Shown: piece by piece, positions 27,427-38,965 of the stretch
How positions within the stretch are numbered: position 1 is the first letter of the stretch
Layout of the letters: each line of letters opens with the position of its first letter
DNA from: Purpureocillium takamizusanense
Taxonomy: Eukaryota > Ascomycota > Sordariomycetes > Hypocreales > Ophiocordycipitaceae
NCBI RefSeq assembly: GCF_022605165.1
Contig: NC_063069.1
Location: 3,596,001 to 3,660,000 of the forward strand
Length of the DNA: 64,000 nt
Direction of reading: 5' to 3'
The notes under the pieces: generated by a model
Database searches by the model: none
What the model was told of the DNA's origin: nothing
Seen by the model: only the letters and a program-made list of their open reading frames with translations
Translations under genes and position numbers: made by a program

Positions 27427-28373
27427 GTGGCTTTCTTAATACCCCAAACTCTTAGCAATCGGATTCGAGTTTTGTAAGCGATATTGCTACAGGTGCGATA
27501 CCCGCTGTTGATGACGTCTGAGAGGGTATGGCTTCAACGACTCCGATATCACCGGCTCAACATAATGGTTGGCTCTGCTGAACTTGCATGATCTGCATAG
27601 ATTATTGGTACGAAGGTTCCCCCGTGCCGCGGGCGGCGGCTTCGCCCTGTGGAAGTGGCCAAATGCGTGTTGCGCTAGTGGTGTGGTTGGATTAGTAGCC
27701 AAGTAGCTTAGCTCTGTTGGCGCCACAAGAGTACAAGATTGAAAGGATAGGTGACTGTCCCGTGTCACGTAGCTGAAGAGACACTTCTGCGAAATCGGCC
27801 ATCCTCGTTGTCTAAGTCACAAGACATTTTTCACCACTTTGTGTCTTCGAGCGGCCCTCATCACACATAGGCACGACGGAGCAGTCGGGCTTATTCTGAG
27901 TACCGTCACCGACGACCCTTCCTAACCATGAAGGTAGCTAGACAAGGCAAGTCATAGTTACTGTTAGCTTGCGCTGTAGTTGGGCTGTACACCTCATGCG
28001 CTGGGCGGTCACAGCGCTCGACGACGCCACAAGGATCCTGATGCAGATGCCTGCAGTTCGTAGCATGCTTTTTGATGACTTTCCTGACGATGCACTGCCG
28101 ACGAATAAGCCTTATTAGTTGGGTTTCTTGCTTCTGGAGTGTCACCGAGTCTGATCACAGATTCCGGACCACTGCATGTGTGGTGGATCGGGCCTCTTCC
28201 TTAACATTCAGCCCCTTCGCGTATACACTCCAACATGCGATTTGTCTTAGAGAAAACTAAGGCTGTTGAGGAACGGTCAGCGGTCGATCAGCGTCCACTA
28301 GAGCTTTTCCCCTGGGACTAAATGCTGGCCACTAAATCCCCTCACGTAAGCCATTCATCACCAAGGTGACGGT

Positions 28374-28420
28374 CGTGCTGGTCAACAGGCCATGGGCTAC
28401 ATCCAATGACGACCAGCACG
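28374..28420. repeat. Inverted repeat upstream of the thioesterase-like gene
   Basis: The arms CGTGCTGGTC (28374-28383) and GACCAGCACG (28411-28420) are perfect reverse complements separated by 27 bp, about 160 bp upstream of the start codon. The right arm overlaps a CACGTG. It could be a dimer-binding operator or a chance palindrome. Confidence 0.4.
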
Positions 28421-28464
28421 TGACGGCACTGTTCGAGACGCCTTCGCATGTGTGTGGGATGATA

Positions 28465-28482
28465 CAAACTCACCAAGGCTTG
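28465..28482. repeat. Copy 2 of the 18-bp motif shared with 23092-23109
   Basis: Exact repeat of the 18-mer found upstream of the second bZIP gene, same orientation, about 96 bp upstream of the thioesterase-like start codon. It may be a common regulatory site of the cluster. Confidence 0.55.
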
Positions 28483-28577
28483 ACTATTGACCAGGGTTCA
28501 TCTTCCTGTCGCCTCTCACACTCGGTGTGCGCCGTCCGCATGAAACGAGTACGCAATCGTCCTTACTTACAGCTGCA

Positions 28578-29492
28578 ATGGATCCGCAAGAGCGCAGTCC
28601 AAATCTGATGGCGCAGGTGCATGGCTTCATGTTTTCCTGGTGGGGACTGGTGGCCCTCCTCGTCCTCATCAATCTCAAGTCTTTCCCGGGTGTATGGACG
28701 ATTCGAGCACTTTACCACCTGAAGGCCTCCTTCAACGACCAGCTCCGACAGACATTTGTATCACCAACAGCCGAAAATGAGCAGCGCCGGGTGCCAAAGA
28801 CGCCCAAAGGTGCTGGCGACACGACTAATTGCCACCCGCTGTTCCGGCCAGAGATTATATCTTCACATGTGCCTCCAGCAGAGATCGACTTCAACTTGCA
28901 CAAGTCCAACTCGACCTTTTTTACCGACTTGGATATTGCTCGCATCAAGTTGGTGGGCCGTATCATGGCCCCCGCTTGGCCTCTGGACCGCATGCTCGTC
29001 GAGTATAAAGGCCGCGATGGAGAGATGAAGCGCGAGCGAGTCAAGGGACGACCTGCGCTTGCTCTTGGTGCTACCTATACCTCCTTCAAACGAGAGATGA
29101 AGGTGCTGGCACGCTACGATGTGGAGTCCCGGATCCTTGGATGGGACTCTCGATGGCTGTACATTGGCTCTTGGTTCTTAAGCAAGAAGGGAGGTAAAGG
29201 CAACAGGCAGCTTTTTGCTTCCAGCCTCTCGAAGTATATTGTGAAAAAGGGCCGAATCACGGTGCGGCCAGAGCAGTTCCTGACCGAGTCTGGATGGATC
29301 CCTCCCCGTCCAGAGAGCAGCGCAAATAGTAATGGCTCGGAGTCAGGCCATGGGAGTGGTGGCAACACAACGCAGAAAAATCAAGACTCTTGGACGTGGG
29401 AAGAAATCGAGTCGCATAGGCTTAAGGGCATGTCTGTGGTGGGCGGATGGGCTGACGTGGACTTGCGTCTGGAGGAGGCTTGTTCTTTATGA
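28578..29492 (+). CDS. Them6-like thioesterase-fold protein (4HBT_2 type)
   Basis: Single-exon gene of about 304 aa from the Met at 28578 (an in-frame Met at 28527 would add 17). An N-terminal hydrophobic segment (about residues 11-27) is followed by a hot-dog-type domain. The segment NSTFFTDLDIARIKLVGR resembles the conserved N-terminus of the fungal/animal Them6 thioesterase-like family, and a GATYTSFKREM segment follows. The C-terminal third has a Ser/Gly/Asn-rich insert and ends in a family-like LKGMSVVGGW block. Such proteins are predicted to hydrolyse acyl thioesters; few are characterised. As the PKS lacks a release domain, this is a candidate for offloading or editing. It converges with P450 3 (121 bp apart). 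Confidence 0.75.
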   Translation: MDPQERSPNLMAQVHGFMFSWWGLVALLVLINLKSFPGVWTIRALYHLKASFNDQLRQTFVSPTAENEQRRVPKTPKGAGDTTNCHPLFRPEIISSHVPPAEIDFNLHKSNSTFFTDLDIARIKLVGRIMAPAWPLDRMLVEYKGRDGEMKRERVKGRPALALGATYTSFKREMKVLARYDVESRILGWDSRWLYIGSWFLSKKGGKGNRQLFASSLSKYIVKKGRITVRPEQFLTESGWIPPRPESSANSNGSESGHGSGGNTTQKNQDSWTWEEIESHRLKGMSVVGGWADVDLRLEEACSL

Positions 29493-29612
29493 ACAAGGAA
29501 CCGAGTGTGGGACAAAGTTTCAGTAAATTTAAAAATCATTTTTTCTCTACTTAATTGTATATGCAGTCCCGCTCCTTGCTGAGAGCTGAGGCTCGCGCAC
29601 GATATTGACGAA

Positions 29613-31384
29613 TTATGTGGGGGATGTGTACCTGCGAACTGGCTTGAGGCGAACCATCAGAGGGAGCTTCTCCCACAGTGTGAAGGATTTCTGGTCAAGC
29701 CAGTCGTGTGCTGGATCAATCAGTTCGAGGTCGAAGTCCAGAAGCAATCTTGCCATGATCAATCGCATCTCCACGTTGGCAAGCCTAGAATTAAGTTAGT
29801 CATGGGTCGCAAACGCCAGAAGTTTCAGTAGGATCGTACGATTTGCCAAGGCAGTTGCGAGGGCCTGCGGAGAATGGATTAAGGACTGAGCTGTTGTCCT
29901 TTTCGAACCTTGTGTCACCGAGAAAGCGCTCAGGCACGAACGCATTGGGCATTGTAAAATTCCTCTCAGAATGGTTCGCTGGCCACTGGGAGACTGAAAC
30001 GGAGGTCTATCACCAGGTCAGTTGAGGTCTAAAAAAGCACAAGCCATAGCTGACTTACGCCTCCAGGGATCCAGTGCCCTCCGATCATGTCTCCATTGCC
30101 CGGCACAATGCGCATGAAGCCCGCAGGACTCGGAGGGTAAATGCGTAGCGCCTCAGAAAGAACGGCGTGGAGATAAGGCATGTTGCTAACCGCCTTGATG
30201 GTTGCCTCGGACGAGTGGTGGAACGTTCCGCGAACCTCCTTTGTGAGTTTCTCGAGAGCTTCTGGGTTGGACAGGAGCATGTAGGTGCACCCAGACAGAA
30301 GTGTTGCAGTCGTCTCGCTGCCTGCGACGAGCAAAATGTTGGCATTGCTGTCAATCTCGTCGCGGTTCATGCCCTTCGGTTCATCCTTGAACTTCTTGAT
30401 GTGGGACATGAGGTCCGGATGCGATGACTCAGAGGCAAGTCGCTCGCCTACTCGGTCGAATACAAACTGGTTGAACTGTCGGCGTTGCTCGAGCAGGTTC
30501 TTTGGCGCCAAGCGCTTCACAATTGCCTGGAACAATGGGTACCGACGAATGGCGCTGTTCAGAGAAATTGCTCGTACGGACTTGAAGAGCATCCGGACCC
30601 AGGGATGGTAGTCGCTGTCTCGAAGGCAGTTGAAGGACTCGCCGAAAGTCATGTCGGCGATGATGCTGATGGGTGTTAGCAATCGGATACCATGTTGGTG
30701 CATGCTCAGTGATGTTTACTTACTCAAACGTGAAGAAGTTGAACCATTTCACCATATCGACTACACCCTTTGAATCGTTTTCGGTCTGTTCATGAAGTCG
30801 AAGAACAAACAACTCCACGTACTCTTGGATCATTGACTCCTGCTCACGAAGCACCTTGTCGGAAAAGGCCGGTGCCATCATTTTACGCATGCGCGGGTGC
30901 GCTTCGGCGTCCGCCTGGAGTATGGACCATGTGTTGTTGTATGGCGCCGCAAACCACCGCCGGTCCTTGAGATAGGTCCCCTTCGTGGCCTTCTCGCCAT
31001 TGTGTGCGGCGTATACATCCTGCCAGATATCGGAGATGAACGACACCTCGTCGGGGGCGATGCGTACAACATCGCCATACTTCTGATGTAGGGAGTGAAG
31101 CCACTTCACTAGGTCGCCGCGCAGCTGGTTACGCACATACGGAAGTCTGCTACAGGCGGCATATTTGGGGCCCGGAATGCGACTCAAAGGATGGAAGAAG
31201 ACGAGGTACAGGGAGCGAACGTAAAGGTACAGGACCGACTACAGTCTGGGTCAGCGCGTCTTCGATGATTGGGGCATTGAGGCTGGGCACGTACTACAGC
31301 AAATGCGCAACCAGCTGCTACGCCAATGTTGCTGAGTGTTAGGCGCGCGAACACCTCTGAAAAATTGGCGTGGAGGGACGGCAT
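29613..31384 (-). CDS. Cytochrome P450 monooxygenase (cluster P450 3, CYP65/TRI11-like)
   Basis: Membrane-anchored P450 of about 516 aa. Exons: 31384-31295, 31238-30724, 30665-30059, 30006-29840 and 29784-29613; every junction phase agrees. The N-terminal anchor is followed by FHPLSRIPGPK. WLHSLHQKYGDVVRIAPDEV, AGSETTAT (I-helix), EALRIYPPSP (ExxR), GGTSVSVSQW, FVPERF and NPFSAGPRNCLGKS (heme loop) are all present, giving a complete enzyme of the isotrichodermin-hydroxylase-like group. It is divergent from the ABC transporter gene (1.86 kb between start codons) and converges on the thioesterase-like gene. Probably a tailoring oxygenase of the polyketide; the reaction cannot be predicted. Confidence 0.92.
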
Positions 31385-33243
31385 GTTGTGGGAGCCGCAA
31401 ATGCTGTCGAAGATGAATATGCACGAATGCAAAAGCGGAGAGTTTCAAGCTGCTACGCTGCAGTGCATTTCACGATCGTGAAAATGTCAAAAATTACACA
31501 AACGTTGACCGCTGAATATAGACCTAGCCCCTGATCGTTGGTGAAAGTGATCATACGTCGGATAATCCGTTCCAACCGCCTACTGACTCTTGTTGGAGAT
31601 GGTCGTCTCTGAGTAAGTATCGCTCGCATAGCCAAGCCAACAGTTTGCTTACGTGGGAGACTAGGCCGTCGTGTGTCGGCGCTTGCGGTGTTAGCAGCAA
31701 GTGACTGTCTGTTTGCTACGAAGCGTTACTTGACGTCCTGCTCTGGAACTTGACGTCTCGGGCGGAGGGGCCACGACATTGCTGGTATTGGTATAAAGCG
31801 CACATTTGGATTCTGGCTGGAATAAATGCTCAAAAATATTGGCGTTAGCATTGATATAATGGAGGGCTCGTCGACACTGTTCACTGTTCCACCTGACGAT
31901 TGCCAGCGAGGCCGATTAGCCGTTGCCAGTGGGGTCTAACAGATATCCTGCAAGATGCATTGCCGAGTTAGCAATAGAATCACGACTCGAGCGGGCGCAC
32001 AATTGACTTTTGAACGAAAGGCGCATTATCGTCGTTTTGCCGACTCAAACCAGCTCATGTTCCTCTAGCTGTACTCATTCGGGTAGTATAAGCGACGCGG
32101 CCCGTCGGATAACTTCAATTGGCAACACGAGATCGGACGATGGCCAGGCGGTGATGGGGGTTACACATAGCACGGGAGCCGCCGACTTCTCAAGCCCGCT
32201 CGCCTTGGCGGAACGGCTGCATGCTTAACCGAGAGTGTCAAGGACCAACTCGGATCTTGTGGATGTGGTGTTGTTGGGTTGGCTCGCAGGATGACAGTAG
32301 TGAATGCATGGTCCCATGTTCGTACTTGGTGCGCTGGTCGTGCCACACCGAGGCGATCCAGTCTCCAGGGCAAACTGGTCTCCAGGGAATATATGGGAGT
32401 ATCAGCTCCCCGTCTGGCCAACGGTCTACTTCGTACATGCTCTACAAAAATATCCGAGGTCAAAGCTTCTTCCATCCCTCCACTTTCTTCCGGGCTTGAT
32501 GATGGTCGAGTGTGCCCCCATCGCGTGCCACCTCTTGTCGTGACCTGCTGGGAGCACGAGCGGACGAACGAACCCCTTGGCGCAACGGAGGCCTACATGC
32601 TTCACCTTGGGGGCCGCGTCCAGTGATAAGCACTGTAGTACTAATACTTTCTATTTCCTAATGTGGCGACGCGCCATTGCGGCGAGCCAGCGGGCCCGCT
32701 CCCCCCCCGTGTACTCTACATGGCTGAGTGTCTCGTTACCGGGACTTGGCCGACGATCTGGGTACACGGCTGACCACTTGAGGTTTGGTATGCAGACAGA
32801 GTATTGCCAAGGGAGTACCGGTACGAACCATGACCATGGATCTCCCTGAGCGAATCCTACGTCGGCCAGTGCCTGAGCCACACCGGTGCTTTTGGCTGTC
32901 ACGGCATTGCGCGCTGCAAGGTTAATGGCACACATGACTGGGCAGGGATGGCAGCTCGCGAGCAGAGCGGCTCAGGTCGGAAAGGTCCTGCGATGACATC
33001 GGTTCTGCCACTGCGTAGTACTAGATTCGCAATGCGTTGACACGTGCCCTACCCGTGTTTTTTCCTGTTGCTCTAGGGAGCTTGGGACTTGGATTCACGA
33101 TACCGAGCCCCTTTGCCCGATTTTGGCTGCGAGATTGCGAACCGACACTGCTTTTCACAGGCACTGCTCCAGCAGACAACGCCATTCAAGCTTGTTGTGT
33201 GTGTCTCCGTGTCATTGTATGCGGATTCGCGTAGAATCCGACA
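31385..33243. promoter_or_regulatory. Divergent intergenic region between P450 3 and ABC transporter
   Basis: 1.86 kb without a recognisable gene. It carries a direct pair of CRE-like sequences at 31728-31757. The short open frames here show no family motifs. Confidence 0.45.
31728..31757. promoter_or_regulatory. Tandem CRE-like bZIP sites (ACTTGACGTC twice)
   Basis: ACTTGACGTC occurs at 31728-31737 and again at 31748-31757, 20 bp apart start to start, so on the same DNA face (about two helical turns). TGACGTC is the core of CREB/ATF-type bZIP sites. It lies about 350 bp upstream of P450 3 and 1.5 kb upstream of the exporter gene. Binding by the cluster bZIPs is inferred; their Yap-like basic regions might prefer TTACTAA-type sites. 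Confidence 0.4.
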
Positions 33244-36200
33244 ATGTCGGCGCCAACGGCATGTTTGGATAGCTCTTTTGGGCCCTGGGCTGGTGCGGCA
33301 TGCCGCGGTGGCTTCGACTTCACACTTCTCTTTGAAGAGACGATACTATCGATACTTTCGTCCGCCATCGTCATCCTCGTCGCGCCAATTCCCATAGTCC
33401 GGCTGGCTAGAAAGCCCCCAAAAGTGAGAACCAGCGCTCTCGACTGGCTCAAGAAGGTATGTCGTCACCTGTTGTCTCGATACCGATTTTTCGGGGAGCA
33501 GGAAATGCATGTTACCCGGCGCCTCTGCTAAGTTGTTGTGCCCATGGACGCAGACCTCGTCAATATGTTTTGTTCTTCTGAGCGCCGCGCTGGTCGGGCT
33601 ATGGGCACGAAATTCCACCATCACCCAGACGCGCGCGTCAATTCCTTGCGCCGTTCTCACATTCGTATTGTCCATTGTCTACACCATTCTGTCATCAATC
33701 GAGCACCGCTTGTCTCTCCGTCCGTCTTCGGTGCTTAGTCTATATCTCGGCCTCTCCGTTCTTTTCGACATAGCGCGAACGCGAACGCTTTTTATGCTAG
33801 ACAATGCCAGCGACAGCGCCATACCTCCCGTTTTCGCCTCGAGCTTAGCTCTGCGGGTGGTGATGCTCCTGCTCGAGTCCACCGAAAAACGCTCGCTTTT
33901 GCTCGCCAAGTACAACGACGCTGCGCCAGAAAGTGTGGGCGGGCCTTATAATCTCGGCGTCTTTTACTGGCTCAGCACCCTCTTCTTTACTGGCTACCGC
34001 AAGATCCTTGAGATAGGTGACCTCTATCCGCTAGACGATGAGCTGCGGTCGATGGGGCTGGCGCAGAAAATGTCTGACGCATGGGGGAAAGGTATGCGCT
34101 TGACACAACGCGTGAAGTGGCTCAAACGATCGATGCTGACATTATCCATCATCTTGAAAAAGTACCTGATAAGACGATTCCGAATGTTCTTTTCGTCACT
34201 TGGCTCAGGACTTTCTCCAAGACGATGTTCATGCCTGTTATACCCCGGATCTTCCAGATTGGCTTCACCTACGCTCAGCCTTTCCTGATCACTGCCGCGA
34301 TTGAGCTGGCAGCAACCCCGCAAACGCAACCATATAACAACAATGGGTATGGTCTGATAGGCGCCTATGTCCTCGTATATACTGGAATCGCGGTATGACT
34401 CCCTTCGGCTCCTCTCTTTGCCTCTGACTCGCTCAGTGGTTGATGTTTGTGCATCGCATAGGTTTCGGTTGGCCAGTATGAATGGCGGAACTACCGCGCG
34501 GCAACAATGATGCGCGGTAGCATTATTCCACTGATATATCAGAAGTCCTTGGCCCTCGACTCATGTTCCACAGCCACATTTCATCCCACTGCTGCGCTCA
34601 CACTCGTGAGCACCGATATTGAAACCATCACTTCCGGCCTGGTCCAGATCCACGAAACTTGGAGCAACTTAGTGGAGATTGGACTTGCCATCTATCTGCT
34701 GGAGAGGCAACTTGGCGTCGCCTGTGTCATGAGCGTTGGATTTGCCTTGGGTAGGTCTCTCCACTCCAGTTCTTGAACTACAAAGTGGCCTTCTCTGACC
34801 TAATTCCCCGCTTCAGTCGTCATGGTTGGTACAGTATTCCTCGCAAAGCCAACTGGTACACATCTAGCAGCCTGGATCCAGGCATCGCAAGTCCGTGTGA
34901 TTGAGACCTCCAAGGCACTTGCCAGTATCAAGTGGCTGAAGATATCCGGTCTAACGGATGTTGCTTTTTCCGTCATCCAAAATTTGCGAAAGAAAGAGCT
35001 TGTCGTGTCAGAGAAGTTTCGGTACCTTCTTGGACTTTCACTGGTGTTATGTATGTTGCCTCCCCGTTTGCCCGTCTTCACGCAGCTGAACAAACGCAAC
35101 TAGCGATATGCACGCCTATAATGGGACCTCTCCTTACCTTTGCCGTCTTCGCTGGAATCGCGACCCACGGCGGCTCAACATTGACAATTGCAAAAGTGTT
35201 CACCGCATTCTCGATTATTGTGCTTCTGAATAGCCCTTTGGCCAAGATCGTGCAAGCACTCCCACAGATCTTCGGCTCTATCGCATCCTTTCAGCGCATC
35301 CAGGATCATCTCAACGCGGATGAGCGACATGATCCCCGCTCAACAGCGAGCGATGCCAGGCCTGAGAGCGCCCATGCCTTTCAGAAAACCATCTCTGGAA
35401 GCCACAAACTTACATCGCCGGCGGAACTCAGTGACGACACGATGATATCCATCGAAGGAAAGTTCTCGTGGCGGAGTGAGGCTGCTACGACAGCAAGTGG
35501 AACCAGTCTTGTCACCAGAAGTGATGAGGGGCACTTGGCCGCCGGCGAGAATGAGGACGCTCGAGACATACCAGTCATTGATATATCTCCTCGCCTCGAC
35601 ATACCTCGAGGCGCACTGACGCTTATCCTCGGTCCCGTCGGTTGCGGAAAATCTACGCTCTTGAAAGCGCTCTTGGGCGAATTATCCTCTTTTGATGGTG
35701 TCATCGCGGCTCATTACTCGGGAGCAGTCACATACTGTGATCAGAACCCTTGGTTGCCAAATGAAACCGTTAAAGACATCATACGTGGTAGATCAGCCAG
35801 TGACAATGCCGATGCGGACAGCTCTGAGAAGGCGGACTTCGACGAGGACTGGTACCGCGTCGTGGTGGGCTCCTGCGAGCTACAGCGAGATATGCAAATC
35901 TGGCCACGGGGCGACATGACACCTGTAGGCTCCAAGGGAATCTCAATGAGCGGTGGTCAGAAGCAGCGACTGGTCAGTCATTTGTCATTGGGCAACTTAC
36001 CAACGATGGAGCTGACCATTGACAATAGTCGATCGCCCGAGCCGTGTATGCTCGGCGTGCGCTTGTCATCTTTGACGACGTCTTCAGCGGCCTGGACGCC
36101 AACACCGAAGATATCGTATTCGAGAAGTTGCTTGGCAATTCTGGTCTCCTTCGTAAGGCCAACATGACAGTCGTTCTCGCATCTTCAGATGGTTCGTTCA

Positions 36201-38663
36201 CTCTCCATGGCATTGCCCTGTCTTCTTTTACGCTGACACGACTGCAATAGTCCGCCGCGTCCCTTTCGCTGATAAGATCGTCCTACTCAATCAACATGGC
36301 CAGGTAGAGCACACAGGCGTCCCGGCAGATCTCAAACAGGTTGCCGAACTTGGCTGGGCAGACCGGGATGTGGACGCTCAGCACTCGAAGCCAGGCAATG
36401 ACAAATCGGGCCGCAAGCAAGGAGAACAGTCCGAAAGTGCACCAGAAACCCTACGACGGTCACACACTAACCACGGACCGGACAGCTCCGCGGCGGTGCA
36501 GGAGGTCCTCCAAGCTGTCGAATCTCAAGCCGACACTGCAAGGCAAATGGGTGACTCGGCTGTTTACAAGTTCTACGTCAAGTCTGCCGGCTGGCTCACA
36601 ATGACAATATTTCTCATTGCAATTTGCGTCTACGCATTCTGCGACTCTTTCCCCAGTAAGTCCAGCAGCGCATTGCGGTAGACAGCTCTGAGCTAAGTAA
36701 TACAGGCGTATGGCTCAAATGGTGGGCGGAAGCAAATGAGAAGAACCCAAATTCGGACCTGGGCAAATGGCTTGGGGTTTACGCGGTTCTCGGGGTCGGG
36801 GCCGTCGCGGCGTGCCTCATCGGAACCTGGCAGCTCTTCATCATCACGATCAACCGATCCGGGTTGTATTTTCACAACCTTTTGGTAGAAACGGTATCTC
36901 GAGCGCCGATGATGTTTCACTCCACGACAGATACCGGCATCACCGTGAATCGATTCAGCCAGGACCTTCAGCTCATTGACATGGAACTCCCGTCTGCCGC
37001 CCTGGGGGTCGTAATGGGTAAGTCGTAGTCGACATACACGCGCTCTACCAAGCACTTGCTAATTGTGTAGCACTATCATTCGGTGTCGCCCAGTTTATCT
37101 TAGTGTGCGTTTCCTCAAGATATATGGCTGCTCTTCTGCCGTTCCTCCTGGTCGTGTTGTACGCCATTCAACATTTCTACCTCCGCACTGCGCGTCAGCT
37201 CCGGCTCCTCGACATTGAATACAAGGCCCCGCTATACACCCAGCTCATGGAGACCATTTCTGGCGTTGTTACCATCCGCGCCTTTCGCTGGGAAGCCCAA
37301 TCGACCGCAAAGGCGATGCGAATTTTGGATATATCCCAGAGGCCGAGCTACCTCCTTTTCTGCGTGCAGCGCTGGATCACCTTTGCCGTCAACATGGTCA
37401 TCATGGTGCTGGCCGTCATCCTTATCGTGTTCACGACCACCCTGCGCGAAGCAATTGGTCCGGGATACGTTGGCATTGCTCTGAGCAATATTTTGGCCTT
37501 TAGCGCGACTATGCAGGCGACAATCACGAGCTGGGTTACACTCGAGATCGCATTAGGAGCGGTTGCCCGTATCAGAAGCTTTTCTATGCAAGTTCGAAGC
37601 GAAGACGATGAAGCAAGAGACAGCCTAGCAAAGGCGGGTGTGGACGCACAGCTGCTGAGTCTCACTGCAGAGACTGTCGGAGAATGGTGGCCGAGTCAAG
37701 GGCGAATTGAGCTCGACAACGTCACTGCGTCATATCCGTACGTTCACATTGTCGAGGCCATGAATTCCCGCGGAACCGTTTTGCTAAACATCGCTCAACA
37801 GTTCATCTGGCCGAGTCTTGTACGATATCACCATGGTGGTCGAGCCGGGCCAAAAGGTTGCAATATGCGGGAGGACGGGCAGGTACGTGACAAGTCGCCG
37901 GACAGTAACACGACCCGAGTGGCTGATTCACAGCGTGCAGCGGCAAATCATCGCTGTTTCTCAGCCTTCTCGGGCTCATAACCCAAGACTCTGGTTCAAT
38001 CGTGATAGACGGCGTCGATTTGGCTACCCTGCCGCGAGAATACCTGCGGTCGCAGATTGTCGCGGTGCCGCAGGAAGCCTACATCCTCGATGGCACTGTG
38101 CGACTCAATGCGGACCCGTATCATAACAAGGAATCACTCGGAAGCGCAAACTCATCAGGCTCGCGCGATGACCAGATCATTGATGTGCTGAAGCGCGTTG
38201 GCTTATGGGAGAAGATCGCAGGTCGCGGGGGCCTCGACATGGTCATTGACGACAAATTTCTGTCCCAAGGCCAGGCCCAGCTAATGGTACTCGCACGAGC
38301 GATGCTCCGAAAAGATGAGAGCCGGGTTCTCTTGCTTGATGAGGCAACGAGCAGGTAAGATAGCCCTCCCACCTCTGTGAGGTACAGCGGGAAGCTAATG
38401 GGTTTTGCAGCTTGGATGAGGCCACCACCACACTTATCGACGAGATTGTGAGCACATGGTTCAAGGACTGGACAATTCTGGCCATTGCCCACAAACTCGA
38501 CGCAATTTTGGACTATGACCGCGTCGCTGTGTTGGATGCCGGCCGTCTCGTCGAATACGACCAGCCTCGTGCGCTTCTACAGCGGCCAGCATCCATCTTC
38601 AAGGAACTGTACCTGCTGTCAACTAACCAGGCGTCCAGCCCGACTCCAAACTCTGATGAGTAG
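33244..38663 (+). CDS. ABCC (MRP-type) full ABC transporter
   Basis: Full-length exporter of about 1562 aa, probably in the plasma or vacuolar membrane. Exons: 33244-33456, 33533-34091, 34163-34392, 34462-34750, 34817-35050, 35104-35972, 36029-36191, 36251-36655, 36706-37017, 37071-37737, 37802-37882, 37941-38354 and 38411-38663. It has an N-terminal TMD0-like set of helices, then TMD1-NBD1-TMD2-NBD2. NBD1 has Walker A GPVGCGKST (about residue 685), signature MSGGQKQR and Walker B VIFDDVFSGLD, with Asp where the catalytic Glu normally sits; this is usual for ABCC NBD1. NBD2 has GRTGSGKSS, signature LSQGQAQ and LLLDEATSSLD with the Glu kept. Family members export conjugates and metabolites, so export of the cluster product or self-protection is likely. 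Confidence 0.93.
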
Positions 38664-38965
38664 TAGGCTGGTGTTATTTCAAGTCAATCCCACTTCTGTC
38701 ACATAGGACGGTCATTGCTTATCGTGGTAACCCGTGACCGCCACGCACCGAGTCTCTGCTTTTCCACTTTGGCCTTGTACAGTATATAGACGAACTATCA
38801 TAGCAAACTGTAAGATATAATTTTTCTGCATTTCATGTCCTTCAAGTTGATGCCACACATGATAGCGTTGATATAAAGTGTGCTTGACTTGGCAATTTCT
38901 TCGTCCCCTACAAGGATCCTGATGCTATCGTTTCCAGCAAGTCCCAAGTATGCCAAAATCGCAGC

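Larger units (their letters stand above)
27427..28577. promoter_or_regulatory. Divergent intergenic region between P450 2 and thioesterase-like gene
   Basis: Contains both promoters and no recognisable coding region. It includes a 10-bp-arm inverted repeat at 28374-28420 and the second copy of the 18-bp shared motif at 28465-28482. Confidence 0.45.

Noticed and set aside
35973..36028. Apparent break in the ABC transporter frame after the first signature motif
   Set aside because: Explained by a normal 56-nt intron (GTCAGT...TAG) that restores MSGGQKQRLSIAR; not a pseudogene.
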